Source of the DNA: an uncultured Clostridia bacterium
Lineage (GTDB): Bacteria; Bacillota; Clostridia; Christensenellales; CALVMC01
Reading direction: 5' to 3'
Length of the DNA stretch: 64,000 bases
Assembly: GCA_944342015.1 (NCBI GenBank)
Contig: CALVMC010000006.1
Coordinates: 1 to 64,000, forward strand
In this document: piece by piece, positions 35,667-46,718 of the stretch
How the letters are laid out: each line of letters opens with the position of its first letter
Position numbering within the stretch: position 1 is the first letter of the stretch
Made by a program: the position numbers and the translations under genes
The notes under the pieces: model-generated
The model's database searches: none
What the model was told of the DNA's origin: nothing
What the model saw: only the letters and a program-made list of their open reading frames with translations

Positions 35667-38600
35667 CTAATCTAAATCCTCGTCGTCATCGCCGCTGTCG
35701 GTGATGGAAAGCGAAACGGTATTTTCGTCGTCGTCATCGAAAAGTTTAAGGTCTTCGCTGATACCGTCTTCCGAGCCGAAGATTTCAAAAATGGAACCTT
35801 CTTCTCCTTTTTCTTCTTCGTCGTCGTTAAAGTTGATATCGATTTCGGTAAGGTCTTTATCCTTTTTAACAACGACATCGTTGTCACGGTCTTCGTCGAT
35901 AAGGTCTTTAAGGCCGATTTCCTCCTTGCTTTCGGTAAGAACTTTTACATCGAGAGCAAGACTCTGCATTTCTTTGATAAGAACCTTAAAGGATTCCGGA
36001 ATACCGGGTTCGCTTATATTAACGCCCTTGACGATTGACTCGTAGGTTTTAACTCTGCCTACCACGTCGTCGGACTTAACGGTAAGGATTTCTTGAAGAA
36101 GATTAGCCGCACCGTAAGCTTCGAGAGCCCAGACTTCCATTTCACCGAAACGCTGACCGCCGAACTGAGCTTTACCTCCGAGAGGCTGCTGAGTAACAAG
36201 GCTGTAAGGACCTGTTGAACGGGCGTGAATTTTATCGTCGACCAAGTGAACGAGTTTAAGCATGTACATATAACCTACGGTAACCTTGTTTTCGAAAGGT
36301 TCTCCCGTTCTTCCGTCGTAAAGCTGCATTTTGCCGTTTTCGGGAAGTCCGTTTTCGATAAAGAGTTGTCTTATATCGGTTTCGTTTGCACCGTCGAAAA
36401 CGGGGGTTGCGACTTTCCAACCTAAAAGTTTAGAGACAAGACCCAAATGCACTTCGAGCACCTGACCGATATTCATACGGGAAGGAACGCCTAACGGGTT
36501 TAAAACAATCTGTAAAGGTGTTCCGTCGGGAAGGAAAGGCATATCTTCTTTGGGAAGAACACGGGAAATAACGCCCTTGTTTCCGTGACGGCCCGCCATT
36601 TTATCGCCGACGGATATTTTTCTTTTCTGAGCGATATAAACTCTGACCAGTCTGTTTACGCTAGGGGGAAGTTCGTCTTTGTTTTCTCTTGTAAATTCCT
36701 TGACGTCTACAACTATACCGCCTTCGCCGTGCGGAACTCTTAAAGAGGTGTCACGAACTTCTCTTGCCTTATCTCCGAAAATCGCACGGAGAAGTCTCTC
36801 TTCGGGAGTAAGTTCGGTTTCGCCCTTAGGGGTAACCTTACCTACCAGGATATCTCCGCTCGAAACTTCTGCGCCTATCATAACGATACCGTTTTCGTCG
36901 AGATTTCTGAGTACGTCGTCGCCGAGGTTAGGAATATCTCTTGTTATGATTTCTTCGCCGAGTTTTGTATCTCTTGCTTCGAGTTCGTATTCTTCTATAT
37001 GGATTGAAGTAAACACATCGTCTTTAACGAGATCCTCGCTTATGAGAATTGCGTCTTCGAAGTTATAGCCTTCCCAGGACATAAATCCTACGAGTATGTT
37101 TCTTCCGAGGGCAAGTTCGCCGCCGTCGGTTGACTGTCCGTCGGCAAGAACGTCGCCTTCTTTTACAATCTGCCCTATTTTTACGATAGGTTTCTGATTA
37201 ACGCAGGTTCCCTGATTGCTTCTTTCGAATTTTTTGAGTCTGTAAACATCCTTTTCTTTACCGGTATCCACGACTATGCTTGTATCGGAAGCCTTTACAA
37301 CGGTACCCCCTCTTTTTGCGATAACCATAACGCCGCTGTCGTATGCGACCTTGTGTTCCATACCGGTTCCGATAATCGGAGCTTCCGGTCTTAAAAGAGG
37401 AACTGCCTGTCTCTGCATGTTAGAACCCATAAGAGCACGGTTAGTATCGTCGTTTTCAAGGAAGGGAATAAGAGAAGTCGCAACGGAAATAAGCTGTTTC
37501 GGCGAAACGTCCATATAATCGACTTCGGAAGAGTTGACTTCTACGATTTCTTCCCTTCTTCTGCAAGTTACACGGTCTTCGAGAAATCTGCCGTTCTCGT
37601 CAAGCGGAACGTTAGCCTGAGCGACAACGTATCTGTCCTCTTCTTCTGCGGTAAGATATTCTACTTTATCGGTAACGATACCTTTCTGCTTATCTACCTT
37701 TCTGTAAGGGGATTCGATAAATCCGTATTCGTTTATTTTCGCATAGGTTGAAAGAGAAGTTATAAGACCGATATTCTGACCTTCCGGAGTTTCGATAGGA
37801 CACATACGGCCGTAATGGGAGTGGTGAACGTCACGCACGTCGAAGCTTGCTCTTTCTCTGTTAAGACCGCCGGGGCCGAGTGCCGAAAGTTTTCTTTTGT
37901 GAGTAAGTTCTGCAATCGGGTTGGGCTGATCCATAAACTGTGAAAGCTGAGAAGAACCGAAGAACTCTCTTATAGCGCTTGTAATAGGTCTTATATTGAT
38001 AAGACTTTGAGGACTTATTGCGCTTAAATCCTGCGCTACGCTCATTCTTTCTTTAATAACTCTTTCCAGTCTTATCATACCTATTCTGAACTGGTTTTGT
38101 AAAAGTTCCCCAACCGAACGAACCCTTCTGTTACTCAAATGGTCGATATTGTCAACCATACCGAATCCCTGAGAAAGGGAAAGGTTATAGGAAACGGAAG
38201 CGACGATATCTTCAACCGTAACATGTTTTACGACGAGATTGTCGACATTCATTTCGATAGCTTTCAAAAGAGATTTTTTATCTGTAAACTCCTGCATTAA
38301 CTTTGAAAGGAATGGAAAATAAACAAGTTCTTTTATGCCGAGGTCTTCTGCGTTGCAGTCTAAAACCTTTTCGATATCCACGGTTGCGTTACCTATCATT
38401 TTGAAAGGAATACCGGTCGGAGCTTTAACCCATACTTCGTTAAGGCCGCTGTTCTGAATTTCCCAAGCCTTTTCAAAAGTTATTTTGTCGCCTTTTTTAG
38501 CGAGAATTTCACCGGTTAAAGGACTTACTGCGTCTTCTTCGAGAACCTGACCGTTAATTCTGTCGGCAAGAGAAAGTTTGGAATTGAACTTGAATCTTCC

Positions 38601-39416
38601 TACCCTTGCAAGGTCGTATCTTCTCGGGTCGAAGAAGATATTTTTGATAAGCAAATCGACGCCTTCGACAGTCGGGACTTCGCCCGGTCTGAGTCTTTTA
38701 TAGAGTTCTACTTTTGCTTCTTCGCAATTTTTAACCACATCTTTTTCTATGGTTTTTGCAATCATATTGTCGCCGCCGAAAAGAGTCATAAGCTCTTCGT
38801 CCGTTCCGAACCCTAAGGCTCTTAAAAGAACGGTAGCGGTAATTTTTCTTGTTCTGTCGACATGTACCCAGAGCAAGTTATTTGCGTCCTGCTCGAATTC
38901 AAGCCAAGCTCCTCTGTTCGGCATAACGGTGGTCTGATACCTGTAAATACCGTTTTTGTCGTACTCTTTTGCAGAGTAAACGCCGGGACTTCTTACAAGC
39001 TGGCTGACAATGACCCTTTCGGCACCGTTAATAACGAAAGAACCGCTTTCGGTCATCAAAGGAATATCACCCATAAAAACTTCCTGGTCGATAGGCTCGT
39101 TTGTTTCCTTGTTTATAAGACGAACCTTGACTCTGAGCGGAAGAGCATAGGTAGCATCTCTGTCCTTGCACTCTTTGACATCGTACTTAGGCTCGCCCGT
39201 TAAAGTGTAATCGAGGAAATGAATTTCCATTCTTCCGCCGAAATCCTGTATCGGAGAAATCTGGTCGAGTACTTCCTTGATTCCGTACTTAAGGAAATTC
39301 TTATAAGATTCCTTTTGCACTTCGATAAAATACGGAATTTCCAGCGTCTCTTTTATTTGCGAGAAGCTGTATCTGTCAGTATTTCCGAATTTTACCTTAT
39401 GAATTCTTTGAGACAT
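35667..39416 (-). CDS. rpoB: RNA polymerase subunit beta
   Basis: 1249 residues with an acidic C-terminal tail (about 50 residues rich in Asp/Glu). The rifamycin pocket reads [24 protein letters not shown]; His506 aligns with E. coli H526 and Lys509 with R529, which is usually Arg. Catalytic-region motifs ([34 protein letters not shown]) are intact. It has its own promoter and a GC-rich, terminator-like leader hairpin. AAGGAGAG precedes the ATG. It is not adjacent to rplL. Confidence 0.98.
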   Translation of the reverse strand: MSQRIHKVKFGNTDRYSFSQIKETLEIPYFIEVQKESYKNFLKYGIKEVLDQISPIQDFGGRMEIHFLDYTLTGEPKYDVKECKDRDATYALPLRVKVRLINKETNEPIDQEVFMGDIPLMTESGSFVINGAERVIVSQLVRSPGVYSAKEYDKNGIYRYQTTVMPNRGAWLEFEQDANNLLWVHVDRTRKITATVLLRALGFGTDEELMTLFGGDNMIAKTIEKDVVKNCEEAKVELYKRLRPGEVPTVEGVDLLIKNIFFDPRRYDLARVGRFKFNSKLSLADRINGQVLEEDAVSPLTGEILAKKGDKITFEKAWEIQNSGLNEVWVKAPTGIPFKMIGNATVDIEKVLDCNAEDLGIKELVYFPFLSKLMQEFTDKKSLLKAIEMNVDNLVVKHVTVEDIVASVSYNLSLSQGFGMVDNIDHLSNRRVRSVGELLQNQFRIGMIRLERVIKERMSVAQDLSAISPQSLINIRPITSAIREFFGSSQLSQFMDQPNPIAELTHKRKLSALGPGGLNRERASFDVRDVHHSHYGRMCPIETPEGQNIGLITSLSTYAKINEYGFIESPYRKVDKQKGIVTDKVEYLTAEEEDRYVVAQANVPLDENGRFLEDRVTCRRREEIVEVNSSEVDYMDVSPKQLISVATSLIPFLENDDTNRALMGSNMQRQAVPLLRPEAPIIGTGMEHKVAYDSGVMVIAKRGGTVVKASDTSIVVDTGKEKDVYRLKKFERSNQGTCVNQKPIVKIGQIVKEGDVLADGQSTDGGELALGRNILVGFMSWEGYNFEDAILISEDLVKDDVFTSIHIEEYELEARDTKLGEEIITRDIPNLGDDVLRNLDENGIVMIGAEVSSGDILVGKVTPKGETELTPEERLLRAIFGDKAREVRDTSLRVPHGEGGIVVDVKEFTRENKDELPPSVNRLVRVYIAQKRKISVGDKMAGRHGNKGVISRVLPKEDMPFLPDGTPLQIVLNPLGVPSRMNIGQVLEVHLGLVSKLLGWKVATPVFDGANETDIRQLFIENGLPENGKMQLYDGRTGEPFENKVTVGYMYMLKLVHLVDDKIHARSTGPYSLVTQQPLGGKAQFGGQRFGEMEVWALEAYGAANLLQEILTVKSDDVVGRVKTYESIVKGVNISEPGIPESFKVLIKEMQSLALDVKVLTESKEEIGLKDLIDEDRDNDVVVKKDKDLTEIDINFNDDEEEKGEEGSIFEIFGSEDGISEDLKLFDDDDENTVSLSITDSGDDDEDLD

Positions 39417-39470
39417 TTTGTCACTCTCCTTAAATTTATTTGAAAGGCCGATGAACCGTTTTCAATCTTT

Positions 39471-39520
39471 AAAAACCGCCCCTTACCCGCGAAAATTACC
39501 CTGCGGGACACAAAAAGGGG
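39471..39520 (-). promoter_or_regulatory. Terminator-like hairpin in the rpoB leader
   Basis: In the minus-strand RNA, CCCCTT (39515-39520) pairs with AAGGGG (39479-39484), enclosing CCCGC/GCGGG (39503-39507 with 39486-39490), and CGGTTTTT follows. It lies between the rpoB promoter and the rpoB ribosome-binding site, so it could act as an attenuator or be read through by default. Confidence 0.5.
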
Positions 39521-39548
39521 ATATTACCACATAATAATGCAAGTATAG

Positions 39549-39577
39549 ATTATAACTTAAATTTGTAAAGGTGTAAA
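39549..39577 (-). promoter_or_regulatory. rpoBC promoter
   Basis: Minus strand: -35 TTTACA (39572-39577), 17-nt spacer, perfect -10 TATAAT (39549-39554). Start near 39542, giving a leader of about 125 nt. Confidence 0.85.
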
Positions 39578-39629
39578 GTATTTTTAACAAATTAATAAAA
39601 TTTTTTCAAATTTTAAAATTTTAAAAAAA

Positions 39630-39667
39630 TAAACCGAAAAAGACTTATCCGATAAAAGATAAGTCTT
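39630..39667 (-). terminator. Terminator of carAB
   Basis: A perfect 10-bp stem AAGACTTATC/GATAAGTCTT with an 8-nt loop, followed on the minus strand by TTTCGGTTTATTTTTTT, about 30 nt after the carB stop. Confidence 0.75.
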
Positions 39668-39697
39668 TAAAACGAAGATAATAATTACAAAAATCAA

Positions 39698-42600
39698 TCA
39701 ACCTTTTATTTTAACCTTTCCGTTGATTTTTTCCACATCTTGAAGCGAACAAAGTTTAAGGTCCTTATCGCTTTTATTTATTTTCAAAGCATTGACGAAT
39801 GCGCCTACCGTATCGAGCGAAGTGAAGCAGGTTGCGCCCTGTTCTACTCCCATACGGCGGATTTTGAAACCGTCTCTGTTTGAATTTCTTCCTTTTGTAG
39901 GAGTATTGATTATGACTTTGACTTTACCCGATTTTATCAAATCGGAAATATCGTCCGACTCGTGCAATTTTTTAACGGTAACGGAATTTATTCCTTTATC
40001 TTTAAGAAAGGTTGAGGTTCCGCCCGTTGCGTAAATTGTAAATCCCATATCGGCAAGGCTTTTAACGAGGGGCGCCGCTTCTTCCTTGCAGTTGTCGGAA
40101 ACCGAAACGAATACTCCGCCGCCCTTAACTACTTTCAGCCCGCTTGCAAACAATCCTTTAAGAAGGGCTTCGTTGTAATTTTCGGAAAGACCTAAAACTT
40201 CGCCCGTTGATTTCATTTCGGGGCTTAAAGATATTTCGAGGTCGGGAATTTTATCGTTGCTGAATACCGGAACTTTGATTGCATATACCTTAGAAGCCTT
40301 GTGAAGTCCCGTACCGCAGCCCATGGCTTTTAATTTTTCGCCAAGGCAGCAGCGTGTCGCAAGCTGAACCATCGGAATATCGGTAACCTTACTGATATAA
40401 GGAACGGTTCTTGAAGAACGGGGATTGACTTCTATTACATAAAGATCTTCGTCTTTAAGGATATACTGAATATTGATTAATCCTATCGTACCCGTTCCGA
40501 ATGCGAGTTCTTTTGTCATTTTTACGATTTTATCTATTGTTTTTTCAGAAAGACCTACGGGAGGATAAACGCTTATGCTGTCGCCGCTGTGAACTCCCGT
40601 TCTTTCTATATGTTGCATTATTCCCGGAATCAATATATCTTTACCGTCGCATATTGCGTCTACTTCGAGTTCCATACCCGAGATATACTTGTCTACAAGA
40701 ACGGGGTGTTCCTGTTTATTCATACAGATAATATCCATATACTCTTCGATATCCGAACTCTTGTAGGCGATTTCCATACCCTGACCGCCTAAAACATAAG
40801 AAGGTCTTACCAAAACGGGATAACCGAGTTCTTCTGCGGCTTTTACGGCTTCCTCTTTATTGAATACGGTGAGTCCTTTGGGGCGGGAAATATTCAGTTT
40901 TTCCAAAAGCTCGTCGAAGGCTTCCTTATCTTCTGCGTCGTTTATGGATTTAACGCTTGTTCCGAGAATTTTGAATCCGCCCTTTTCCACAGCTTCGGCA
41001 AGTTTGATTGCAGTCTGTCCGCCGAACTGAACTATTACCCCTTCGGGCTTTTCGAGTTCGAGAATGTTCCATACTTCTTCGCTTGTCAAAGGCTCGAAGT
41101 AAAGTTTGTCCGATGTATCGAAATCGGTGGAGACTGTTTCGGGGTTGTTGTTTATTATTACAGCCTGATATCCGAGTTTTTTAAGAGCCCATATACAGTG
41201 AACCGAACAATAGTCGAACTCTACTCCCTGACCTATTCTTATAGGACCGCTTCCGAGAACAACGACGGTTTTTTTGGAATGGTCGGGAATACTCTCGTTT
41301 TCCTGCTCGTATGTCGAATAGTAGTATGGACTTACCGCTTCGAATTCCGCACCGCATGTATCCACCATTTTATATACCGGCATAACATTGAACTGTTTTC
41401 TTAAATTTCTGATATATCTTTCGTCGGTTCCGCACCAGCCTGCAATGGCTTTATCGGAAAATCCCGTCTGTTTCAATTTTTTAAGAGTATGAGCGTCGAG
41501 ACAGTCTAATTTTTCCTTTTTCACCTTTTCTTCGAGTTGAACAATATTGTTGAGTTTTGTTAAAAACCATTTATCTATCTGAGTAACTTTATTGATAAAG
41601 GAAATATCGGTTTTTCTTCTTAACGCTTCGCAAACGCAGAAAAGTCTTTCGTCGTTTTTGATTTTAAGATTTTCTTTCAAATCCTTGTCGCTCATCTCTA
41701 AAAACTTCTTGCTTTCGGTCGAGTAGTAGCCGAGTTCGAGTGACCTTAATGACTTTAAAAGAGCCGATTCGAAGTTGCTTCCTATCGACATAACTTCGCC
41801 TGTGGCTTTCATTCTCGTTCCGAGAGTTTTATTTGCCGCCGTGAATTTATCGAAAGGCCAGCGGGGAAATTTACAAACGACATAATCTATCGTAGGTTCG
41901 AAACAAGCATAAGTTTTACCCGTAACCATATTTTTAATTTCGTCAAGATGGTACCCTACCGCAACAAGAGAAGCGACTCTTGCGATAGGATATCCCGTAG
42001 CTTTGCTTGCAAGAGCGGGAAACACGGGGATTAACTTCTATAACGGCATATTTCATACTCTCGGTGTCGAGAGCAAACTGAACGTTACAGCCGCCGCAGA
42101 TTTTAAGGGCGGAAATAATATTTAAACTTGCCGTTCTGAGCATCTGATATTCTTTTTCCCTTAATGTTTGAGAAGGAGCAAGCACTATGCTGTCGCCGGT
42201 ATGAATTCCTACCGGGTCGAGATTTTCCATATTACATATAGTTATAACGTTACCTGCCGAATCTCTCATTACTTCGTATTCTATTTCCTTCCAGCCTGCA
42301 ACGGATTTTTCTATAAGGCACTGTCCTACACGGCTTGCTTTAAGACCGGCTTTGCAGATTTCTTCAAGTTCCTTACGGTTATCCGCCATACCTCCGCCGG
42401 TACCGCCTAAGGTATATGCGGGTCTTACGATAAGAGGGAATCCTGCCTTTTCGGAAAATTCCAAAGCCTCTTCGACTTTATGAACTATAACGCTCTCGAT
42501 ACAAGGCTCGCCTATTTCTTCCATTGTTTTTTTGAAAAGTTCTCTGTCTTCCGATTTTTTTATGGAATCGACGGTGGTACCGAGAAGCTTTACATTATGT

Positions 42601-42929
42601 TCTTCTAAAAATCCGCTTTCTGCTATTTCGCAGGCAAGATTAAGTCCCGTTTGTCCGCCGAGAGTGGGAAGAATGCTGTCCGGTTTTTCTTTGATAATAA
42701 TATTCTTTATGACTTCTACCGTAAGCGGTTCGAGATAAACTTTATCCGCCATGTTTTTATCGGTCATAATGGTTGCGGGGTTGCTGTTTACAAGGACGGT
42801 TTCTATACCTTCCTCTTTGAGAGCCTTACAAGCCTGAGTTCCCGCATAGTCGAACTCTGCCGCCTGTCCTATCGCAATAGGACCGCTTCCGATTATAAGT
42901 ACCTTTTTTATGGATTTATCTTTTGGCAT
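39698..42929 (-). pseudogene. carB: Carbamoyl-phosphate synthase large subunit, frameshifted
   Basis: Two overlapping frames cover one carB. Residues 1 to about 304 run from 42929 to NPRVSRS near 42014; the remaining ~770 residues continue in another frame from [15 protein letters not shown] to 39698. Together they give about 1075 residues, the normal CarB length, with both ATP-grasp halves and the C-terminal MGS-like allosteric domain. The first frame runs on only to a TGA at 41943. Family sequences read VSRSSALASK at the junction; adding one more copy of CCGCTCTT (rc of 42011-42018) restores exactly that. It is either a real 8-bp deletion or an assembly error. Start overlaps the carA stop (TAATG). 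Confidence 0.9.
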
Positions 42930-44005
42930 TACTTTTTACCCCCTTGCTTGAATTCTCTTGCAAGTCTGTTGAACTTGCCGAAAAGGTGTTCGGTGTCGTT
43001 AGGACCAGGGCTTGCTTCGGGGTGGAACTGAACGGAAAAACTTATTCCGTCGTTATAAATAATACCTTCGACGCTTCTGTCGTTCCAGTTGGTATGGGAA
43101 ACCCTGCCGAATCCCTTTACGGTATTTTCGTCAACGGCATAACCGTGGTTCTGACTTGTTATGAAAACCTTACCGCTGTCAAGATCTTTTACCGGGTGGT
43201 TGGAGCCCCTGTGACCGTATTTGAGTTTATAAGTGTCCGCACCGTGCGCAAGGGCAAGAAGCTGATGGCCTAAACATATTCCGAAAAGTGGTTTTTTGCC
43301 GACAAGCTTTTTAATCTGTTCTATTTCGAACTCGTTGTCTTTGGGGTTACCGGGGCCGTTTGTCAGCATAATGGCGTCGGGATTGTCTTTTAAAATATCT
43401 TCGGCTTTGGTAAAGCAAGGATAAACCGTAGACTCGAATCCGTTTCTTGTTAAAGAGTCCAAAATGTTTCTTTTAAGACCGTAATCTATAACTGCGGCTT
43501 TCAGTCCGTTTTTCAAAGGCACGGTGTATTTTTTCTGAGTGGTAACCGACTGAACGGACTTTTCTATTTTATAATTCTGAACTTCGAGAAGTTGTTTGGC
43601 TGTCGGGAGCTTCTGAGAAATAATTCCCATCATAGTACCCATTTCTCTGATTTTTCTCGTTAAAGCACGGGTATCGATAGAGCGCAAAGCGACGATTTTA
43701 TTTTCTTTAAGATAGCTGTCGAGAGTGTTTTCGCAGTGCCAGTTGCTCGGCGCTTCGCAGTAATCCCTTACTATAAACCCCCTTACCTTCGGGGAATCCG
43801 ATTCGGTATCGTTAGAGTTTACCCCGTAATTGCCTATGAGCGGATAGGTCATATTGACAATCTGTCCTACATAGGAAGGGTCGGTAAGAAGTTCCTGATA
43901 ACCTGTCATTCCGGTATTGAAAACAACCTCGCCTATAACGTCGCCTTCATATCCGAAAGACGCACCTTCAAAAATAGTTCCGTCAGCAAGAGTTAAATAA
44001 GCCAT
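42929..44005 (-). CDS. carA: Carbamoyl-phosphate synthase small subunit
   Basis: 358 residues, standard. The N-terminal CarA domain ([16 protein letters not shown]) is followed by a class I glutamine amidotransferase domain with nucleophile Cys244 in GICLGHQ and a downstream His/Glu dyad (FHPEA). It releases ammonia from glutamine and channels it to CarB for carbamoyl phosphate, the precursor of pyrimidines and arginine. AAGGAGG precedes the ATG. The leader carries a PyrR-like attenuator. It is intact although carB is broken. Confidence 0.97.
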   Translation of the reverse strand: MAYLTLADGTIFEGASFGYEGDVIGEVVFNTGMTGYQELLTDPSYVGQIVNMTYPLIGNYGVNSNDTESDSPKVRGFIVRDYCEAPSNWHCENTLDSYLKENKIVALRSIDTRALTRKIREMGTMMGIISQKLPTAKQLLEVQNYKIEKSVQSVTTQKKYTVPLKNGLKAAVIDYGLKRNILDSLTRNGFESTVYPCFTKAEDILKDNPDAIMLTNGPGNPKDNEFEIEQIKKLVGKKPLFGICLGHQLLALAHGADTYKLKYGHRGSNHPVKDLDSGKVFITSQNHGYAVDENTVKGFGRVSHTNWNDRSVEGIIYNDGISFSVQFHPEASPGPNDTEHLFGKFNRLAREFKQGGKK

Positions 44006-44021
44006 TTAAACCTCCTTTGTA

Positions 44022-44131
44022 TAAATAAAGTCTTACACGGACTCGTAGCAAGACTTAAACAAGATATTCCGAAAACGCCCTCAAAAGGGTTTGCCGAAAA
44101 ATATTTCAAATCTTACGAGTATCTCTGTACT
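44022..44131 (-). promoter_or_regulatory. PyrR-like attenuator in the carAB leader
   Basis: Three mutually exclusive elements in order on the minus strand. (1) Hairpin AGTA-CAGAGA-TACT (44118-44131), matching the PyrR loop pattern CNGNGA with a covarying stem. (2) ACTCGTAAGATTT (from 44120), complementary to AAGTCTTGCTACGAGT with a 3-nt bulge. (3) Stem AAGTCTT/AAGACTT with inner ACG/CGT (about 44028-44056), then TTATTTAT. This is the anti-antiterminator, antiterminator, terminator arrangement of pyr operons. The loop departs from the published consensus in its stem bases. Confidence 0.6.
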
Positions 44132-44154
44132 GCGCTTAAAGATTAATTTTAAAT

Positions 44155-44183
44155 AGGATACAACATTTATCGGATTTTGTAAA
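44155..44183 (-). promoter_or_regulatory. carAB promoter
   Basis: Minus strand: -35 TTTACA (44178-44183), 17-nt spacer, -10 TATCCT (44155-44160). The predicted start near 44148 lies just upstream of the PyrR-like loop, giving a leader of about 143 nt. Confidence 0.6.
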
Positions 44184-44446
44184 GGATATAAAAGTCATTA
44201 TTGCCGATTTTTTTATTAATTTTTATTTCGGTAAAATTCTGAAAATAACGACTCAAAGTTGAAAATCATGCTCAAAAATCCGAAATGCTTTTCGACTGAT
44301 AAAGTAGAATTAAAACCGAAAAGGAATTGAGTCCGGCGAATAAGTTCAAAACAAAAAATAACCTATTTTGAAATACACTCCAAAATTCAGACAAAATTTT
44401 AAACGCGCATTTTATTTTAATTGTGTCGAATAAATTCGAAAAACTA
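44184..44446. other. Intergenic region between carA and the HAD gene
   Basis: Between two divergent promoters. It is AT-rich with no open frame of note, RNA structure or repeat that I can support. Confidence 0.5.
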
Positions 44447-44475
44447 TTGCCCTTAAATATTTATTGTGTTAAAAT
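44447..44475 (+). promoter_or_regulatory. Promoter of the HAD gene, abutting its start codon
   Basis: -35 TTGCCC (44447-44452), 17-nt spacer, extended -10 TGtTAAAAT (core 44470-44475), then six nucleotides and ATG. The transcript would begin at the start codon. Confidence 0.65.
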
Positions 44476-44481
44476 AAATAT

Positions 44482-45183
44482 ATGGTAAATTTTGGCAATT
44501 TGTTTTTCGACTTCGATATGACTCTCGCCTATCGTTTAAAAATGTGGCGGGACACGGTAAAAGAACTTCTGTCGGAAGAAAACATTAAAGCCAAAAAAAC
44601 AGACTGCCCCGATTTTTTTAAAGACCGTAAATATCCGTGGGCAAGAAGCGACCTTTCTCATACGGAATTTTTTAAAGGGCTTAAATGGTGGGAGTTCGTC
44701 AAAAGATATATCGTTGAAAAGCTTTCCGAAAAATACCCTTACGAAACGGCTGAAAGAGTAGCGGAAGCTTTTCCGAAAAGGTATTGCGACATAAAATATT
44801 GGCGGGTATTCGAAGATACCGTACCTACCCTTAAAAAGCTTAGAAAGGAAGGATATAAGCTGTTCATATTATCCAACCATGTACCGGAAGCAAGAGAAAT
44901 TGCGGGAAAACTTAAACTTGACATTTACTTTGACAAAATGATATTTTCGTCAGAGTACGAATACGAAAAGCCTAACATAAAGATATTCGAATACGCATTG
45001 AAAGAATGCGGAGCAAAAGCCGAAAATTCTCTTATGATAGGCGACAATTACGAAGCGGATATACTGGGCGCATTAAAAGCGGGAATCAAAGGGATACTCG
45101 TTCGTAAAGACAACCTGTATGATTATCCTTACTACTGCAAAGATTTCACTCTGCTTTCGGAAACGATAAAGCAAATTAAATAA
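44482..45183 (+). CDS. HAD-superfamily hydrolase (phosphatase)
   Basis: 233 residues. HAD motifs in order: motif I DFDMT (nucleophile Asp10, acid/base Asp12), motif II ILSNH, motif III Lys in EKPNIKIFEYAL, motif IV IGDNYEADILGALKAG. A helical cap domain with many Trp/Tyr residues (about 20-100) gives the PGP/HAD-IA-like layout. It dephosphorylates a small phosphorylated metabolite; the substrate cannot be told. There is no Shine-Dalgarno; the promoter suggests a leaderless mRNA. It precedes rqcP by 128 nt. Confidence 0.88.
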   Translation: MVNFGNLFFDFDMTLAYRLKMWRDTVKELLSEENIKAKKTDCPDFFKDRKYPWARSDLSHTEFFKGLKWWEFVKRYIVEKLSEKYPYETAERVAEAFPKRYCDIKYWRVFEDTVPTLKKLRKEGYKLFILSNHVPEAREIAGKLKLDIYFDKMIFSSEYEYEKPNIKIFEYALKECGAKAENSLMIGDNYEADILGALKAGIKGILVRKDNLYDYPYYCKDFTLLSETIKQIK

Positions 45184-45311
45184 TAAATATGCAAGGAAAT
45201 TAAAAATCAGACTCAATGGGCATAAAGGCTGAAAAATTCAAAGTCCTATGCTATAAATAAATCAAAGAGTGAATAAGAATTTTTTCTTTTAAGTTTATAT
45301 AGCGGTATGAT

Positions 45312-45566
45312 ATGAGAATAGACAAATATTTGAAAGTAACAGGAATAATAAAAAGAAGAACGGTGGCAAACGGGGCTGCCGATAACGGAAGAGTATATCT
45401 CAACGGCAGAACGGCAAAAGCCTGCACTGCCGTAAAAGAGGGAGATATAATAGAAATAGACTTCGGCACCAAAATGCTGAAAGTTAAGGTACTGAAAACG
45501 GAAAACCTGAACCGGAAAGAAAGTTCGGCATACGAAATACTTGGAGATGAAAATGGTAAAAACTAA
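45312..45566 (+). CDS. rqcP: S4-domain RNA-binding protein RqcP
   Basis: 84 residues, an S4 domain alone. It begins MRIDKYLKVTGIIKRRTVAN and contains GRVYLNGRTAKACTAVKEGD, the family pattern of RqcP (YabO/Hsp15-like). RqcP works with RqcH in C-terminal alanine tailing of stalled nascent chains on 50S subunits. No good Shine-Dalgarno is visible. Its last 14 nt overlap the start of ispDF. Confidence 0.88.
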   Translation: MRIDKYLKVTGIIKRRTVANGAADNGRVYLNGRTAKACTAVKEGDIIEIDFGTKMLKVKVLKTENLNRKESSAYEILGDENGKN

Positions 45567-46683
45567 CGTTATACTTGCTTGCGCAGGGTCGGGAAAAAGA
45601 ATGGGACTCGGAATCAACAAACTGCTTTTAAGAGTGGGCGGATTAACCGTCTTTGAAAGGAGTCTTGCGCCATTTCTTTACAATGAAAACATTTCTAAAA
45701 TAATTATAACATATGCGCCCTCGGACCTACCTTATATCAAATATTTTACTACCGGAAAGGAAAAAGAAATAGTACTTTCGGAAGGCGGAAAAACGAGATT
45801 CGAATCGATTAAAAAAGCAATGTTCTACATAGACGACGATGCCGATATAGTTATGGTACACGACGGCGCAAGACCTTTCGTATCGCAAAAGATAATAAAT
45901 AACTGTATAAAGAAAGCAAAAGAAACGGGAGCCTGCGCGGCGGCTATCCCCGTCACCGATACGGTAAAAGTAGTCAAAGACGGAAAGATAATAAAAAGCG
46001 AGGACAGAAGCAAATACTATTTTGCTCAAACCCCTCAGGCATTTAAAAAGCAGGCGCTTATAGAAGCGTACAACAAAGCGGACGGAGATTTTACCGATGA
46101 CAGTTCGGTTTACGAAAAATTCGTAGGGCCTGTCGATATTGTTGAAGGTGACAGCGAAAACATTAAAATCACAACTCCCGTGGACATATGCAGGTTTATT
46201 CCGAGAAATTACACCGTCGGAGTCGGTTTCGATACCCATAAACTCGTTGCCGGAAGAAAACTTATTTTAGGCGGTGTGGAAATAGAACACTATTTAGGAC
46301 TCGAAGGTCACAGCGACGCAGATGTCCTTCTTCACGCAATTATGGACAGCCTTCTTTCCGCTTGCGGCGAAAGAGATATAGGAGTACAGTTCCCGGATAA
46401 CGACCCGAGGTTTAAAGATATATCGAGCATAGAGCTTTTAAAAAGAGTTTACGAAAAGGTAGCAAAGAAGAACTTTATAGTAAACAATGTTTCCGCCGTG
46501 ATTCTTGCCGAAAGGCCCCGTCTTTCTCCTCATATACCTAAAATGTGCAAAAAAATTGCAGACATACTCAATATCAATGAAAGCGCAGTATGCATATCCG
46601 CAACAACCACCGAAGGTATGGGAAGCGTCGGAAGGCAAAAAGCAATAAGCGTTTCGGCAACTTGCAGCCTTATCATTTATTGA
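45553..46683 (+). CDS. ispDF: Bifunctional IspD-IspF (MEP isoprenoid pathway)
   Basis: 376 residues from the ATG at 45553 (GGAG 6-7 nt upstream). Residues 1 to about 215 are IspD (VILACAGSGKRMG, CTP binding; VHDGARPFV), which couples MEP to CTP. Residues about 220-376 are IspF (VGVGFDTHKL, GLEGHSDADVLLHA, FPDNDPRFK), which makes the cyclic diphosphate MEcPP. The fusion joins pathway steps 3 and 5; the fourth enzyme, IspE, is not in the window. It ends at a bidirectional terminator shared with rplQ. Confidence 0.96.
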   Translation: MVKTNVILACAGSGKRMGLGINKLLLRVGGLTVFERSLAPFLYNENISKIIITYAPSDLPYIKYFTTGKEKEIVLSEGGKTRFESIKKAMFYIDDDADIVMVHDGARPFVSQKIINNCIKKAKETGACAAAIPVTDTVKVVKDGKIIKSEDRSKYYFAQTPQAFKKQALIEAYNKADGDFTDDSSVYEKFVGPVDIVEGDSENIKITTPVDICRFIPRNYTVGVGFDTHKLVAGRKLILGGVEIEHYLGLEGHSDADVLLHAIMDSLLSACGERDIGVQFPDNDPRFKDISSIELLKRVYEKVAKKNFIVNNVSAVILAERPRLSPHIPKMCKKIADILNINESAVCISATTTEGMGSVGRQKAISVSATCSLIIY

Positions 46684-46718
46684 AATTTTACATTTTATAT
46701 CGTATATTAAAACAAAAT

